From Pelagibius sp. (GTDB lineage Bacteria; Pseudomonadota; Alphaproteobacteria; Kiloniellales; Kiloniellaceae), in contig JANQMC010000082.1 of NCBI GenBank assembly GCA_028280305.1, positions 1 through 64,000 of the forward strand: a stretch of DNA of 64,000 nucleotides, given 5' to 3'. Every line of letters begins with the position of its first letter. The first letter of the stretch is position 1. The translations under genes and the position numbers were made by a program. The notes beneath the pieces are model-generated. The model saw only the letters and a list, made by a program, of their open reading frames with translations. It did not search any database and had not been told where the DNA came from. Of the stretch, positions 14,969 to 25,621 are shown piece by piece.

Positions 14969-15502
14969 CTATAGCAGCGGATAGGCTGCTTCCGGCGCAT
15001 AGATCGCGCCTTCGCGGGCGAGGTAGCTGGAAAAGAGCGTGAACTCGGTCACCTCGAAGGGCGCGGCGCGGAACAGCGACCGCTCGACGATATAATCGTG
15101 CAGACGTTCGCCCGGATTGGTCTTGAAGCGCGCCAGGGTGACATGGGGTTTGAACTTGCGCTTTTCCGGCGCCAGCCCGGCCCGCTGCAGGGCGTTTTCG
15201 ATCTTGGCCTGCAACCGCTCCAGCGCCTCGTTCGGCTCTACCCCCACCCAGAGCTGGCGCGGACGGCGGTCGTCGCCGAATTCGCCGAGGCCGGCAAGGG
15301 TCAGGGAAAAGCGCTTCCCCTTGAGCCCGGAAAGCGCGGCATCGATGTCCTCCGCCTCATGGCGCCCGACCTCGCCGATGAACCGCAGGGTGAGGTGGAG
15401 GTTCGACGGATCGACCCAGCGCGCACCGGGCAGGCCGGCGGAAAGAGCGCAGAGCCGGCTGCGCAGATCGGCGGGAAGGGCAAGGGCAACGAACAGACGC
15501 AT
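14969..15502 (-). CDS. thpR: RNA 2',3'-cyclic phosphodiesterase (2'-5' RNA ligase family)
   Basis: A 177-residue protein with the two HxTx motifs of the 2H phosphoesterase fold: NLHLTLRFIGE and KPHVTLARF. The start MRLFVALALP at ATG 15502 matches the family. The enzyme opens 2',3'-cyclic phosphate RNA ends to 2'-phosphates, and some members ligate tRNA halves in vitro. The central RRPRQLWVGVEPNEALERLQ is typical. It is followed closely by the nitrilase-family gene. Confidence 0.92.
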   Translation of the reverse strand: MRLFVALALPADLRSRLCALSAGLPGARWVDPSNLHLTLRFIGEVGRHEAEDIDAALSGLKGKRFSLTLAGLGEFGDDRRPRQLWVGVEPNEALERLQAKIENALQRAGLAPEKRKFKPHVTLARFKTNPGERLHDYIVERSLFRAAPFEVTEFTLFSSYLAREGAIYAPEAAYPLL

Positions 15503-15599
15503 GATCGGTAACACAAACTGACGAAAAAAAGGCCACAACGGCAGCCTTGGCTGCTGCGTTCAAGTGTTCAGGGGCAAGGGCGGTCAGGGCCAAGGGCGT

Positions 15600-16643
15600 T
15601 TAAGGACAGGGATAGGTGTAGTCCTTGTGGATCGCTTCGATCCCCGCAAGCACCTCTTCACTGAGCACCATATCCTTGGCCTGGAGGTCCAGCTTCAGCT
15701 GTTCCATTTTCGTGGCACCGATGATCGAAGCGGTCACGAAGGGGCGGCTGAGCACGAAGGCATGGGCCAGATGCGCCGGGTCGAGGCCATGATCCCGGGC
15801 CAACTTCACATAGGCAGCCGTCGCCGCCTCGGCCTGCTTGCCCTGATAGCGGGTGTTATCCGGCCACAGCGTGCGCCTTGCACCCTCGGGCCACTGGTCG
15901 TTCAGGTACTTGCCGCTGAGGGCACCGGCGGCGAGCGGCGCATAGGCCAGCAGGCCGCAATCCTCGCGCAGGGCGACCTCGGCCATGCGGGTTTCGAAGC
16001 TGCGGTTCAGCAGGCTGTAGGGATTCTGGACCGACGCCATGCGCGGTCCCCTGCCCGCTTCCGAACCGGTGATGAAGCGCATGGCGCCCCAGGGATTTTC
16101 GTTGGAGAGACCGACCTGGCGCACCTTGCCGGCCTGCACCACCGCATCCAGCGCCTCCAGGGTTTCATCGACGGAGGTCTCATCGGCCTCGGCATCGTGT
16201 TCGTAGGCGAGGCCGCGGAAATCGTTGGTCGCCCGGTCCGGCCAGTGCAGTTGATAGAGATCGATGTAGTCGGTCTTCAGACGCTTCAGGCTGGTGTCGA
16301 CCGCCGCGGTGATGTGTTCCTTGTTGAAGCGGGTCTCGCCGCCGCGGATATAGGGAAAGCGGTTCTTGTTCGGCCCGACGATCTTGGTCGCCAGCACCAC
16401 CTTGTCGCGCTTGCCGCGGGCGGCGAACCAGTTGCCGATGATCTCTTCAGTGCGCCCGTAGGTCTCCGCCTTCGGGGCGATGGGATACATCTCCGCGGTA
16501 TCGAAGAAGTTCACCCCCTGATCCAGGGCATAGTCCATCTGCTCGAAGCCTTCGGCCTCGGTGTTCTGGATTCCCCAGGTCATGGTGCCCAGGCAGACGG
16601 CGCTGACCGAGATGTCGCTGCGCCCGAGTTTGCGATGTTCCAT
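15600..16643 (-). CDS. Aldo/keto reductase (Tas-like)
   Basis: A 347-residue NADPH-dependent oxidoreductase with a TIM barrel. The start MEHRKLGRSDISVSAVCLGTM, the catalytic Asp/Tyr region NFFDTAEMYP, the Lys in VVLATKI, and DYIDLYQLHWPDR are all family motifs. Length and the long loop after AEMYPIAPKAETYG match the Tas subgroup. The natural substrate is unknown; such enzymes reduce small aldehydes and ketones. It is downstream of the FIST gene on the same strand, about 64 bp away, and may be cotranscribed. Confidence 0.92.
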   Translation of the reverse strand: MEHRKLGRSDISVSAVCLGTMTWGIQNTEAEGFEQMDYALDQGVNFFDTAEMYPIAPKAETYGRTEEIIGNWFAARGKRDKVVLATKIVGPNKNRFPYIRGGETRFNKEHITAAVDTSLKRLKTDYIDLYQLHWPDRATNDFRGLAYEHDAEADETSVDETLEALDAVVQAGKVRQVGLSNENPWGAMRFITGSEAGRGPRMASVQNPYSLLNRSFETRMAEVALREDCGLLAYAPLAAGALSGKYLNDQWPEGARRTLWPDNTRYQGKQAEAATAAYVKLARDHGLDPAHLAHAFVLSRPFVTASIIGATKMEQLKLDLQAKDMVLSEEVLAGIEAIHKDYTYPCP

Positions 16644-16707
16644 GAGAGGTCCCCCAGAGTGCCAGAAAAAGAGTAAAGACTGCGCGGAGCGCGAGAGCGG
16701 CGAGGCT

Positions 16708-17880
16708 TCAGAGCAGAAGCGTCAGAACGCCGGTATAGCCGTAGAGCCTGTTGTTCGAGATTTCGCCGTTGGCAAAGAAGCCGCTCAGCGGAATATCGCC
16801 AAACGTCTCCCGTATCAACTGCAACTCCTCGGAATTCGTTCCAAAAAGATGCCGGCCCCGGGCGACGCAGGAAAAGTAGAGCGCCGCGCGCGGCGCCCCG
16901 CCGGCGCGTTCGCGCAGATCCTCCAGCATACGTTTCAGATCGCTGCGCGCCGAGGCATGATCGCGGCGGCAGAAGCCGAGGCGGTCGCCGCCAGCGACTT
17001 CGTCGCCGATCTGCAGACACTCGCGTTCCATATCCAGGCCGACCAGATTGCGGACCAGATAATCGCCGGTATCACTGCCCGGAATCGGCAGGGCGGCAAA
17101 GATGTAGCCGCCGATGCGGCTCAGGTCGCGGGCCAGGAGTTCGCCGACATCCTCGCGCAGCACCGCCAGCGCCGGGCGGTCGTCCAGACTGGTCACGATG
17201 CCCTGCCCGGCGGCGCCGGTCACCTCGTGGCTCTCCCCGATCGGCGTGCAGCCCTGGGACAGGCCGGTCACGGCGAACTGCTCGGAAGAGAACAGCACCC
17301 CCGACAGACCGCCCTCCGCCAGGGTGCCGCAAACCTGCGGAAATTCGGGGCTTTCCGAGGCTGTCAGCCCGCCGACCAGAAAGGCCGAGGTCTTACCGGA
17401 TACCGCTTCGACAATGTCGACGATGGCCGGGTTGCGCGGATCGCCGTGCACCACCCCCAGGATCGGCTTGTGCTCGCCGACCCAGGCACCGTGATCCCGG
17501 TCGAAGTCCGCCATGTCGCCGACCACCGGGCGAAACGGCCGATAGCTGCCCTCCGGCAGCGCGGCAACGAGGATGGAAAGCGCCGGACGGTCATAGAATT
17601 CCGCGCCTGAGGCCATAACGCCGAGGCCGACGGTGCCGGTCCAGTCGGCGACGCCGCTGCGCTCCCGCAGGAAGGTGACGATACTGCCGAGATCATCGGC
17701 CAGCGCCGCCGTGACATAGATAAAGCCGAGGTTGGCACGCTCCGGCAGGCCGTCGAGGGCGTCGAGACAGGCCGCCGCAATCGACCCCCAGGCCCCCGGT
17801 GACGCAGTCTCGCCGACGGCAAAGGCCGAGGCGTAACGCCCGGCGCGCTGGGCGCCGCTTTCGATGGAACTGGCGGTCAT
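16708..17880 (-). CDS. FIST N/C domain signal-sensor protein
   Basis: A 390-residue protein with an N-terminal FIST domain (FIYVTAALADDLGSIVTFLRE, TVGLGVMASG) and a C-terminal FIST_C domain (ALYFSCVARGRHLFG, then DIPLSGFFANGEI and YGYTGVLTLLL). FIST proteins are thought to sense small molecules such as amino acids and are often fused or adjacent to kinases, chemoreceptors or cyclic-di-GMP enzymes. No such partner is fused or adjacent here, so its output is unknown. It follows tesA by 13 bp on the same strand and is followed by an aldo/keto reductase gene. Confidence 0.88.
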   Translation of the reverse strand: MTASSIESGAQRAGRYASAFAVGETASPGAWGSIAAACLDALDGLPERANLGFIYVTAALADDLGSIVTFLRERSGVADWTGTVGLGVMASGAEFYDRPALSILVAALPEGSYRPFRPVVGDMADFDRDHGAWVGEHKPILGVVHGDPRNPAIVDIVEAVSGKTSAFLVGGLTASESPEFPQVCGTLAEGGLSGVLFSSEQFAVTGLSQGCTPIGESHEVTGAAGQGIVTSLDDRPALAVLREDVGELLARDLSRIGGYIFAALPIPGSDTGDYLVRNLVGLDMERECLQIGDEVAGGDRLGFCRRDHASARSDLKRMLEDLRERAGGAPRAALYFSCVARGRHLFGTNSEELQLIRETFGDIPLSGFFANGEISNNRLYGYTGVLTLLL

Positions 17881-17893
17881 CGCAAAACCTGCT

Positions 17894-18580
17894 TCAGTTC
17901 GTTTGCGGCGGCGCCTGCGCCGCAGCAGCCGCCTTCACCAGTTCAACGACCTGCGGCGTGATACGCTTTACGATCTCGGCCACCCCGGCGGCATTGGGAT
18001 GGATGCCGTCGGCCTGGTTCAACGCCGGCTCCAGGGCCACCCCCTCGAGGAAAAACGGATAGAGCGGCGCTTCGTACTTCTCGGCGAGGCGGGGAAAGAC
18101 GCTGTTGAAGATATCGCCGTATTCGCGGCCAAGATTCGGCGGCGCGAACATGCCGGCGAGCAGCACCGGCAGCCCGGCATCCGTCAGCCGGGCCATAATG
18201 GCGTCGAGATTGTCGTAGGTGGCGCTGGGATCGAGGCCGCGCAGCCCGTCGTTGGCCCCCAGTTCCAGAATGACCGCCTGCGGATCGTCGGCCAGGGCCC
18301 AGTCCAGGCGCGCCAGACCGGCGGCCGTCGTATCGCCCGAGTTGCCGGCATTGATCACGGTGACGTCCAGACCCTCGGCACGCAGCGCGGCTTCGAGCTG
18401 TTCCGGGAAGGTGTCCCCCGCCTCCAGCCCATAGCCGTGGACGAGGCTGTCGCCGAAGGCCATCAGCCGGAAGCTTTCCGCACGCGGGCTGCCGGGAGAC
18501 AAAACCAGGAGAATCGCAGCCAGCAGGGCCGTGAGCCGGAGGGCCCGCCCGAGGCGGCCTTGAAGGAAAGGAACTGTCAT
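17894..18580 (-). CDS. tesA: Arylesterase / multifunctional acyl-CoA thioesterase I
   Basis: A 228-residue exported SGNH hydrolase. A signal peptide (residues ~10-34, LRLTALLAAILLVLSPGSPRA) is followed by block I MAFGDSLVHGYGL with nucleophile Ser, the Gly block VINAGNSGDTT, the Asn block LELGANDGLRG and the catalytic DGIHPN. TesA cleaves acyl thioesters and esters in the periplasm. It diverges from the ybbA/ybbP ABC pair, the arrangement also known from Escherichia coli tesA-ybbA-ybbP, with a 259-bp shared upstream region. Confidence 0.93.
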   Translation of the reverse strand: MTVPFLQGRLGRALRLTALLAAILLVLSPGSPRAESFRLMAFGDSLVHGYGLEAGDTFPEQLEAALRAEGLDVTVINAGNSGDTTAAGLARLDWALADDPQAVILELGANDGLRGLDPSATYDNLDAIMARLTDAGLPVLLAGMFAPPNLGREYGDIFNSVFPRLAEKYEAPLYPFFLEGVALEPALNQADGIHPNAAGVAEIVKRITPQVVELVKAAAAAQAPPQTN

Positions 18581-18839
18581 TGCCCACCTGTCATGAAGGA
18601 AGCCAAGGGGGAGAAGCCCGTTGCCGGAAGGTCTTCCTTAGGTTTTGTCGGCTTTTTCAGCCATCCCAAAGAAGTAGTTGTCCTGGGCCGTCCTATCAAG
18701 CGGCCTCGCCATCGGGGCGGAATTCCGCGCTTTTGGAAAGCCGCGGAGCGGTCCTCGCGGTTGGAACGGCGGCACTGCCGCGCGTTGACATGCGCTCAGG
18801 ACGATCCATATGGCAGGCAGGCCGTATAATAGAGGGACC

Positions 18840-19624
<785 letters not shown>

Positions 19625-19628
<4 letters not shown>

Positions 19629-22210
19629 CGACGCTGGACCAGACGGCGCCGGCGCAGCCGCAGAGCGATGCAAAGCCCGGCTTCGGCGGCGGCCTGCCGC
19701 TGGCCCTGAGGCTGGCGCGGCGGGAGCTGCGCGGCGGCCTCAAGGGATTCCGCATCTTCCTCGCCTGCCTCACCCTCGGCGTCGCCGCCATTGCCGGCGT
19801 CGGCTCGGTTTCGGAAGCCATGCTGCAGGGCCTGCAACGCGACGGCCGCATCCTGCTGGGCGGCGACATGGACCTGCGCCTCACCCATGTGGCGGCCAGC
19901 GCGGAACAGCAGGCCTGGCTCGGCGAACGCGCCGATGTCTCCGTCACCTCGGAAATGCGCGCCATGGCCCGCGGTCTCGACGCAGACTCGCGCCGGGTGC
20001 TGGTCGAACTGAAGGCCGTCGACGATCTCTATCCGCTCTACGGCGCCGTCGAGCTGGCGCCGGCCCGCGATCTTGGCGGTGCCCTTGCCCGACAGGACGG
20101 CGTCTGGGGCGCGGTCGTCGACGGCAACCTGCTGCGCCGCCTGGAGGTCGAACTGGGCGAGCTGGTGCAGATCGGCGATACTCAGTACCGCGTCTCGGCG
20201 GTGCTGGAGCGCGAGCCGGACCGCACATCCCGCGCCTTCACCCTGGGGCCCACCTTCATGGTGGCCCAGGACAGCCTGGAAGCCACCGGCCTGGTGCAGC
20301 CCGGCAGCCTGATCCGCAATCACTACCGCCTGCGCCTCAACGACGGTATCGACACGGTCTCGCTGCGCGCCGACCTGGGGAACGCCTTCCCCGAGGCTGG
20401 CTGGCGCATCCGCGACACCACCCAGGCCGCGCCGGGCATCGGCCGCTTCATCGACCGGCTGACCCTGTTCCTGACCCTCGTCGGCCTGACCGCGCTGCTG
20501 GTCGGCGGTGTCGGCGTCGGCAATGCGGTGCGCAGCTACCTCGACGGCAAAACGGGCACCATCGCCACCCTGAAGTGCCTGGGCGCCCCCGGACGCCTGA
20601 TCTTCCAGGTCTACATGGCGCAGATCCTGTTCCTGGCGCTGATCGGTATCGTCATCGGCCTGCTGATCGGCGCCCTGGCCCCGGTGGCCGCCCAGGCGGT
20701 CATCGGCGACGCTTTGGGCTGGCGGGCCGAACTGGCGGTCTTCCCGGTGCCGCTGATCACCGCCGCGGCCTTCGGCGTGCTCACGGCCGTCACCTTCTCA
20801 CTCTGGCCCCTGGCGCGGGCCCGCTCCGTCGCCGCGGCCAGCCTGTTTCGCGACCTCGTCGCCCCGGCCCAGGCCCTGCCGGACCGCAAGACCCTGCCGG
20901 CCCTGGTTTTCTTCGGCGGTCTCCTGGCCGGCCTCGCGGTGCTGACCGCCACCGACCGCATGCTGGCGTTTTTCTTCGTTATCGGCGCCATTGCCGCGCT
21001 GCTGCTGTTCCGTCTCGCCGCCCAGGCGATCATTGCCGCCGCCCGCCGCCTGCCGCGCCCGCGCCATCCCGGCCTGCGGCTGGCGGTCACCAATCTCTAC
21101 CGGCCTGGCGCGCCGACGGGCTCGGTCGTCATGTCGCTCGGCCTCGGCCTGACGGTGCTGGTGGCCATCGCGCTGATCGAAGGCAACCTCTCGCGCCAGG
21201 TCGAACAGAGCCTGCCGGAGGAAGCGCCGGGCTTTTACTTCATCGACATCCAGCCCGATCAGGTCGCCGAGTTCGACAGCCTCGTCGCCGGCCTGCCGGG
21301 CATCACCGATGTGCAGCGCGTGCCCATGCTGCGCGGACGCATCTCGGCGGTGAACGGCGTCTCGCCGCGGGACATGGAAATCCCGCCGGACATCCAGTGG
21401 ATTTTCCGCGGCGACCGCGGCCTTACCTGGATGCGCGAACAGCGCGCCGGCGACGAACTGACCGTCGGCGAATGGTGGCCCGCCGATTACGACGGCCCGC
21501 CCCTGGTTTCCCTCGACGACGATGTGGGCGAAGCCCTGGGGATCGGGCCGGGCGACACCCTGGGGGTCAACATCCTGGGCCGCGACGTCGAGGTGACCAT
21601 CGCCAATCTGCGCGCGATTGACTGGAGCAACCTGACCATCAACTTCGTCATGGTGTTCTCCCCCGGCGTTCTGGAGCGCGCGCCGCAGAGCCACATCGCC
21701 ACCGTGAAGGCCGAACCCGAAGCCGAGGACGGCCTGGAGATCGCCGTCACCGACCGCTTCATCAACGTCTCCTCGATCCGCGTGAAGGAAGCGCTGGAGC
21801 AGGTCGGACAGTTGATGAACCACATCGCCACGGCGGTGCGCGCCATCGCCGCCGTCGCCCTGGCCGCCGGGGTCCTGGTGCTGGCCGGCGCCGTCGCCGC
21901 CGGGCACCACCGCCGGGTCTACGATGCCGTGGTGCTGAAGGTGCTGGGGGCCACCCGCCGGGTGATTGCCCAGGCCTTTCTGCTGGAATACGGACTGCTC
22001 GGCCTGGTGACCGCCGCCATCGCCGCGGTGATCGGCAGCCTGGCCGCCTATCTGGTGCTGACCGAGATCATGGGCACGCCCTTCATCTTCCTGCCCGAGG
22101 CGGTGCTGACCACCGCCCTGCTGGCCACGGCGATTACCATCGCATTCGGGTTTGCCGGCACCTGGCGGGCCCTGGGCCAGAAGGCGGCACCGCTGCTGCG
22201 GAACGAGTGA
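19625..22210 (+). CDS. ybbP: FtsX-like ABC transporter permease (YbbP type)
   Basis: An 861-residue membrane protein starting at GTG 19625, which overlaps the ybbA stop (GTGA). It has an N-terminal helix (GFRIFLACLTLGVAAIAGVGS), a large periplasmic domain and a first FtsX block (about 275-430). A central pair of helices, a second periplasmic region (ITDVQRVPMLRGRISAVNG) and a final FtsX block (AVRAIAAVALAAGVLVLAGA to the C-terminus) follow. Two FtsX blocks in a single chain with around ten helices match YbbP. It works with the upstream ATPase at the inner membrane. Confidence 0.92.
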
Positions 22211-22429
22211 AAAACAGCCGGAAAAGGCCGCTTACAACAGCAGAAAACTGTACTTTCCGGCCCGAAATATGAACTAAAATTCACGCATAAGCTATGCGGA
22301 AATAGGTTGATTCAGGCCCGCCTTCCGCCAATATTACTTATGAATTCTATGGGCAAGACCGCGACCTTGGCTTTGTCGCCCCGGTTGTGTGTCTAAGCTC
22401 TGATGCTTGGGTAAACGAAAGGTGTCCTG

Positions 22430-23152
22430 ATGGCTCTCGGTCCCGACCGCAAATACATGACGCAGACGCAGGCGGATGCTGCGCAGATCGATGAGGGTCT
22501 GCGCAAGTACATGCTTGGCGTCTACAACTATATGTCGCTGGGCGTCGCCTTTACCGGTGTTGTCGCCCTCTTCGTCGCCACGCAGCCGGCGCTGCTGCAG
22601 GCAATCGCCCTCAGCCCGTTCCGCTGGGTTCTCTTCGGCGGCATTCTGCTGATGGGTTTCGTTGCCCCGCGCATCATCACGACCGGCTCCATGGCGATGG
22701 CCCATGGCTCGTTCTGGCTCTACGCCGCCCTCTGGGGCGCGCTGATGTCCCCCATGTTCCTGCTCTATACGGGCGACAGCATGGTGCGGGTGTTCTTTAT
22801 CACCGCCGCGGCCTTCGCGGGCACGAGCCTCTACGGCTACACCACCAAGCGGAACCTGGCCCCGCTGGGCGCTTTCTTCATGATGGCGACCATCGGCATC
22901 CTGGTGGCGCTGCTGGTGAACATCTTCCTGCTGCAGTCCGAGCTGTTCCACCTCGGCCTCTCCATCGTCGTCGTGCTGGTCTTCGCCGGCCTGACGGCTT
23001 ACGAGACGCAGATGATCAAGAACATGTACGAGCAGAGCGACAGCGGCGAAGTGACCACGCGCAAGTCGATCTTCGGCGCCTTCATGCTCTACGGCAGCTT
23101 CGTGACCATGTTCATCTGGCTGCTCTCGATCTTCGGCGTCGCCCGCGAATAG
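22430..23152 (+). CDS. Bax inhibitor-1/YccA family membrane protein
   Basis: A 240-residue protein with seven hydrophobic segments and the BI-1 family features: YMLGVYNYMSLGVAFTG at the N-terminus, AGTSLYGYTTKRNLAPLG, and the C-terminal FAGLTAYETQMIKNMY, then LYGSFVTMFIWLLSIFG. Bacterial BI-1 proteins such as YetJ conduct calcium in a pH-dependent way, and YccA modulates FtsH. It starts at ATG 22430 behind AAAGGTG. The 219-bp AT-rich upstream gap separates it from ybbP, and a strong terminator follows, so it is probably a single-gene unit. Confidence 0.93.
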   Translation: MALGPDRKYMTQTQADAAQIDEGLRKYMLGVYNYMSLGVAFTGVVALFVATQPALLQAIALSPFRWVLFGGILLMGFVAPRIITTGSMAMAHGSFWLYAALWGALMSPMFLLYTGDSMVRVFFITAAAFAGTSLYGYTTKRNLAPLGAFFMMATIGILVALLVNIFLLQSELFHLGLSIVVVLVFAGLTAYETQMIKNMYEQSDSGEVTTRKSIFGAFMLYGSFVTMFIWLLSIFGVARE

Positions 23153-23179
23153 GCCCGCTGAAAATCGTGATCGAACGCG

Positions 23180-23208
23180 AAGGCCCGGGACATTGTCCCG
23201 GGCCTTTT
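23180..23208 (+). terminator. Rho-independent terminator after the BI-1 gene
   Basis: A perfect 12-bp stem aaggcccgggac / gtcccgggcctt (23180-23191 and 23195-23206) with loop att, continuing into tt. It lies 28 bp after the stop codon. Confidence 0.93.
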
Positions 23209-23235
23209 GCTTTGGGGTACTACCTTAATGCTCCA

Positions 23236-23360
23236 CCCGTCATACTCGGGCTTGACCCGAGTATCCATCGCAGAGGCAAAACCGTTTCAGCCGCCGAAGG
23301 TTCCAGCGGGCGGGTCGCGGGTCTATGGACCCTCGGATCAAGTCCGAGGGTGACAAGGGG
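23236..23360. repeat. Dispersed intergenic repeat with ctcgggcttgacccgag dyads
   Basis: gtcatactcgggcttgaccc at its left and a complementary-style ccctcggatcaagtccgagg at its right bracket about 120 bp with no gene. A partial copy (gtcaccctcggacttgatcc) occurs at about 42082. Such elements are common between genes in alphaproteobacteria. Confidence 0.7.
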
Positions 23361-23438
23361 AGAGCGCCAAAACCAAACACATCGGCAAGGCAGGGCCTGC
23401 CCCCGCGTGCTGTCAGTCGGGTGGCTTGCTCATCAGCC

Positions 23439-24197
23439 TCAGATACAGCGCCCGCCGTCGACCTCCATGGTGACGCCGGTGAGGAATTCCGCCGCGTCGG
23501 AAGCCAGAAACAGCGTCGCCTCGGCAATGTCGTGCGGGGTCGAGAAGCGCCCGAGGGGAATGGTGGCTTCGAACTTCTTGCGGTTCTCCGGCGTGTCCGG
23601 CACCCCCATGAAGGTCTCCATCAGCGCCGTCTCGCCGATCACCGGGCAGATCGCGTTCACGCGGATCTTGTCCGGCGCCAATTCCACCGCCATCGACTTG
23701 GTCATCACGTTCACCGCGCCCTTGGAGGAGTTGTAGACCGTCAGGCCGGGGCGCGGCCGCAGCGCCGCGGTGGAAGAGGTGTTGATGATGCAGCCGCCGC
23801 CTTCGGCCTTCATCAGCGGGATCGCCGCCACCGCCGCCAGGTAGATCGCCTTCACATTGACGTTGTAGATGAGGTCGAACTCTTCTTCCGTGACCTCGGT
23901 CATCGGCTTGTTGCGGTGGGACACGCCGGCGTTGTTCACCAGGACGTCGAGCCGCCCGTAGCTGTCGAGCGCCGCGCGCATCATGGTGTCGACATCGCGC
24001 TTGTCGGTGACGTCGGCGCGCAGGCCGACCGCGGCGCCGCCGGCACCATCGATTTCATGGGCCACCCGTTCCGCCGCCTCGCCGTTGATGTCGGCCACCA
24101 CCACGCGCCCGCCTTCGGCGGCGAAAAGTTTGGCAATGCCTTCGCCGAAACCCGACCCGCCGCCGGTGACAATGGCGACCTTTCCTTGAAGCCGCAT
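23439..24197 (-). CDS. SDR family oxidoreductase
   Basis: A 252-residue classical short-chain dehydrogenase: TGGGSGFGEGIAKLFAAEG Rossmann motif, VVADINGEAA (acidic, NAD-preferring), NNAG, catalytic Ser in INTSSTAAL, Y-N-S-S-K, and the C-terminal GVTMEVDGGRCI. ATG 24197 was chosen because the family begins MRLQGKVAIVTGG; a 22-residue upstream extension is not conserved. Overall it resembles glucose/3-ketoacyl reductase-like SDRs, and the substrate is unknown. It diverges from the TauE/SafE gene. Confidence 0.9.
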   Translation of the reverse strand: MRLQGKVAIVTGGGSGFGEGIAKLFAAEGGRVVVADINGEAAERVAHEIDGAGGAAVGLRADVTDKRDVDTMMRAALDSYGRLDVLVNNAGVSHRNKPMTEVTEEEFDLIYNVNVKAIYLAAVAAIPLMKAEGGGCIINTSSTAALRPRPGLTVYNSSKGAVNVMTKSMAVELAPDKIRVNAICPVIGETALMETFMGVPDTPENRKKFEATIPLGRFSTPHDIAEATLFLASDAAEFLTGVTMEVDGGRCI

Positions 24198-24300
24198 CAC
24201 TTCCTCCCGCTTGTTTGTTGTTCGTTGAGTGATCGGAAGCTTAGAGCATGAACGCACTAACACCCAAGACCCGCTGCCGCAGACCGCCTATGATCGGACC

Positions 24301-25056
24301 ATGTGGGAGATCGATCTTATCGTTGTCGTCGCGGCGAGCTTTCTGCTGGCCGGGCTGGTGAAGGGGCTGGTCGGCCTTGGCCTGCCGACCGTCGCGCTGG
24401 CCCTGCTCGCCACTCAACTCGACCTGAAAGAAGCCATCCCGCTGGTCCTTGTCCCCTCGATCGCCACCAACATCTGGCAGGCGATGAGCGGCGGCGCCCT
24501 GAAGGCTTTGGTCAAACGGCTCTGGCCGCTGCTGGTTCCGGCCTGCGCCGCCATCTGGTTCGGCGCCGGCCTGCTGGCGTCTCTCGACGCGCTGCTGCTC
24601 TCCGGTCTCTTCGGGTTGCTGGTCTGCCTCTATGCCACGGTCAGCATCACCGGCCTGCAGGTTCCCGCGCCGGGCAGGAAGGAGGCCTGGCTGTCTCCCC
24701 TGATCGGGCTGGTGAACGGCACCGTCACCGGGCTCACCGGGTCCTTCATCTTTCCCTCGGTGCTCTACCTGCAAGCGCTCGGCCTGGCGCGCGATCACCT
24801 GGTGCAGGCCATGGGCATCACCTTCCTGGTTTCGACCACGGCCATGGCCGTGGCCCTCAGCGGCCACGCCCTGCTGCCCGCCGAAGCCGGCCTGCTCTCC
24901 GCCGTCGCGCTGGTTCCGGCGCTCGCCGGCATGGCCCTGGGCCAGCTTATCCGCAAACGCCTGCCGGAAGCGCGCTTCCGCAAGCTCTTCTTTCTCGCCC
25001 TCGCCGCCCTCGGCGCGTATCTTGCCGCCGCCGCCTTTGTGACGCCGCAGCTATAA
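24301..25056 (+). CDS. Sulfite exporter TauE/SafE family permease
   Basis: A 251-residue protein with about eight hydrophobic segments. The family repeat appears twice: LAGLVKGLVGLGLPTVALALLA near the N-terminus and LIGLVNGTVTGLTGSFIFPSVLYLQALG in the middle. TauE/SafE proteins carry sulfite, sulfoacetate or other organic anions across the inner membrane. ATG 24301 begins the first helix; a 24-residue upstream extension is less likely. It diverges from the SDR gene, and the substrate is not indicated by neighbours. Confidence 0.9.
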   Translation: MWEIDLIVVVAASFLLAGLVKGLVGLGLPTVALALLATQLDLKEAIPLVLVPSIATNIWQAMSGGALKALVKRLWPLLVPACAAIWFGAGLLASLDALLLSGLFGLLVCLYATVSITGLQVPAPGRKEAWLSPLIGLVNGTVTGLTGSFIFPSVLYLQALGLARDHLVQAMGITFLVSTTAMAVALSGHALLPAEAGLLSAVALVPALAGMALGQLIRKRLPEARFRKLFFLALAALGAYLAAAAFVTPQL

Positions 25057-25098
25057 ACGACCCGCAATCCAAACACCCTATCTGTGGAGACGATACCC

Positions 25099-25392
25099 AT
25101 GGCCGCCTACATCATTGCGCATCTGGACGTGACCAACCCGGAAGCCTTCGAAGCCTACCGTGAGGCGGTCCCCGCCGTCGTCGCCGATCACGGCGGCCGT
25201 TACCTGGTGCGCGGCGCGGAGGTCGACGTGCTGGAAGGCGACTGGGAAATCCCGCGGCTGATCATCCTGGAGTTTCCCGACAAGGCGGCAGCCGAAGGGT
25301 TCTATCACTCCGAGGAGTATCAGGAGATCCTGCCGCTGCGTCTGGAGAACGCCGACGGCGCCGTGGTGATCGTCGAGGGCATCGAAGAGTAG
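25099..25392 (+). CDS. DUF1330 domain protein
   Basis: A 97-residue protein of the dimeric alpha/beta-barrel (ferredoxin-like) fold. MAAYIIAHLDVTNPEAFEAY, then VVADHGGRYLVRG, LIILEFPD, AAEGFYHSEEYQ and VVIVEGI follow the DUF1330 pattern closely. Family function is unknown. ATG 25099 fits the conserved N-terminus; ATG 25084 would add five residues. It lies 42 bp downstream of the TauE/SafE gene and is probably cotranscribed. The insertion-sequence-split palindromic repeat follows. Confidence 0.9.
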   Translation: MAAYIIAHLDVTNPEAFEAYREAVPAVVADHGGRYLVRGAEVDVLEGDWEIPRLIILEFPDKAAAEGFYHSEEYQEILPLRLENADGAVVIVEGIEE

Positions 25393-25621
25393 TGGGGTTG
25401 CCTGCACAAAACGCCCGGCGCTCCTTCTCGTGACCAGGACAACAGAGTCGCATTTCTTGGGCAACGGCCTTAACCGGAAAGACTGTCACCCCCACCCCGG
25501 CCCTCCCCCATCAAAAGGGGGAGGGGGGAAGTCTTTGGCCAGGTTTTGTGAAAATCCCCTCCCCCCTTGATGGGCAATTATCCCCTTGACCTAGGTAATG
25601 TCCCAGGGTCACATTCCGGGC

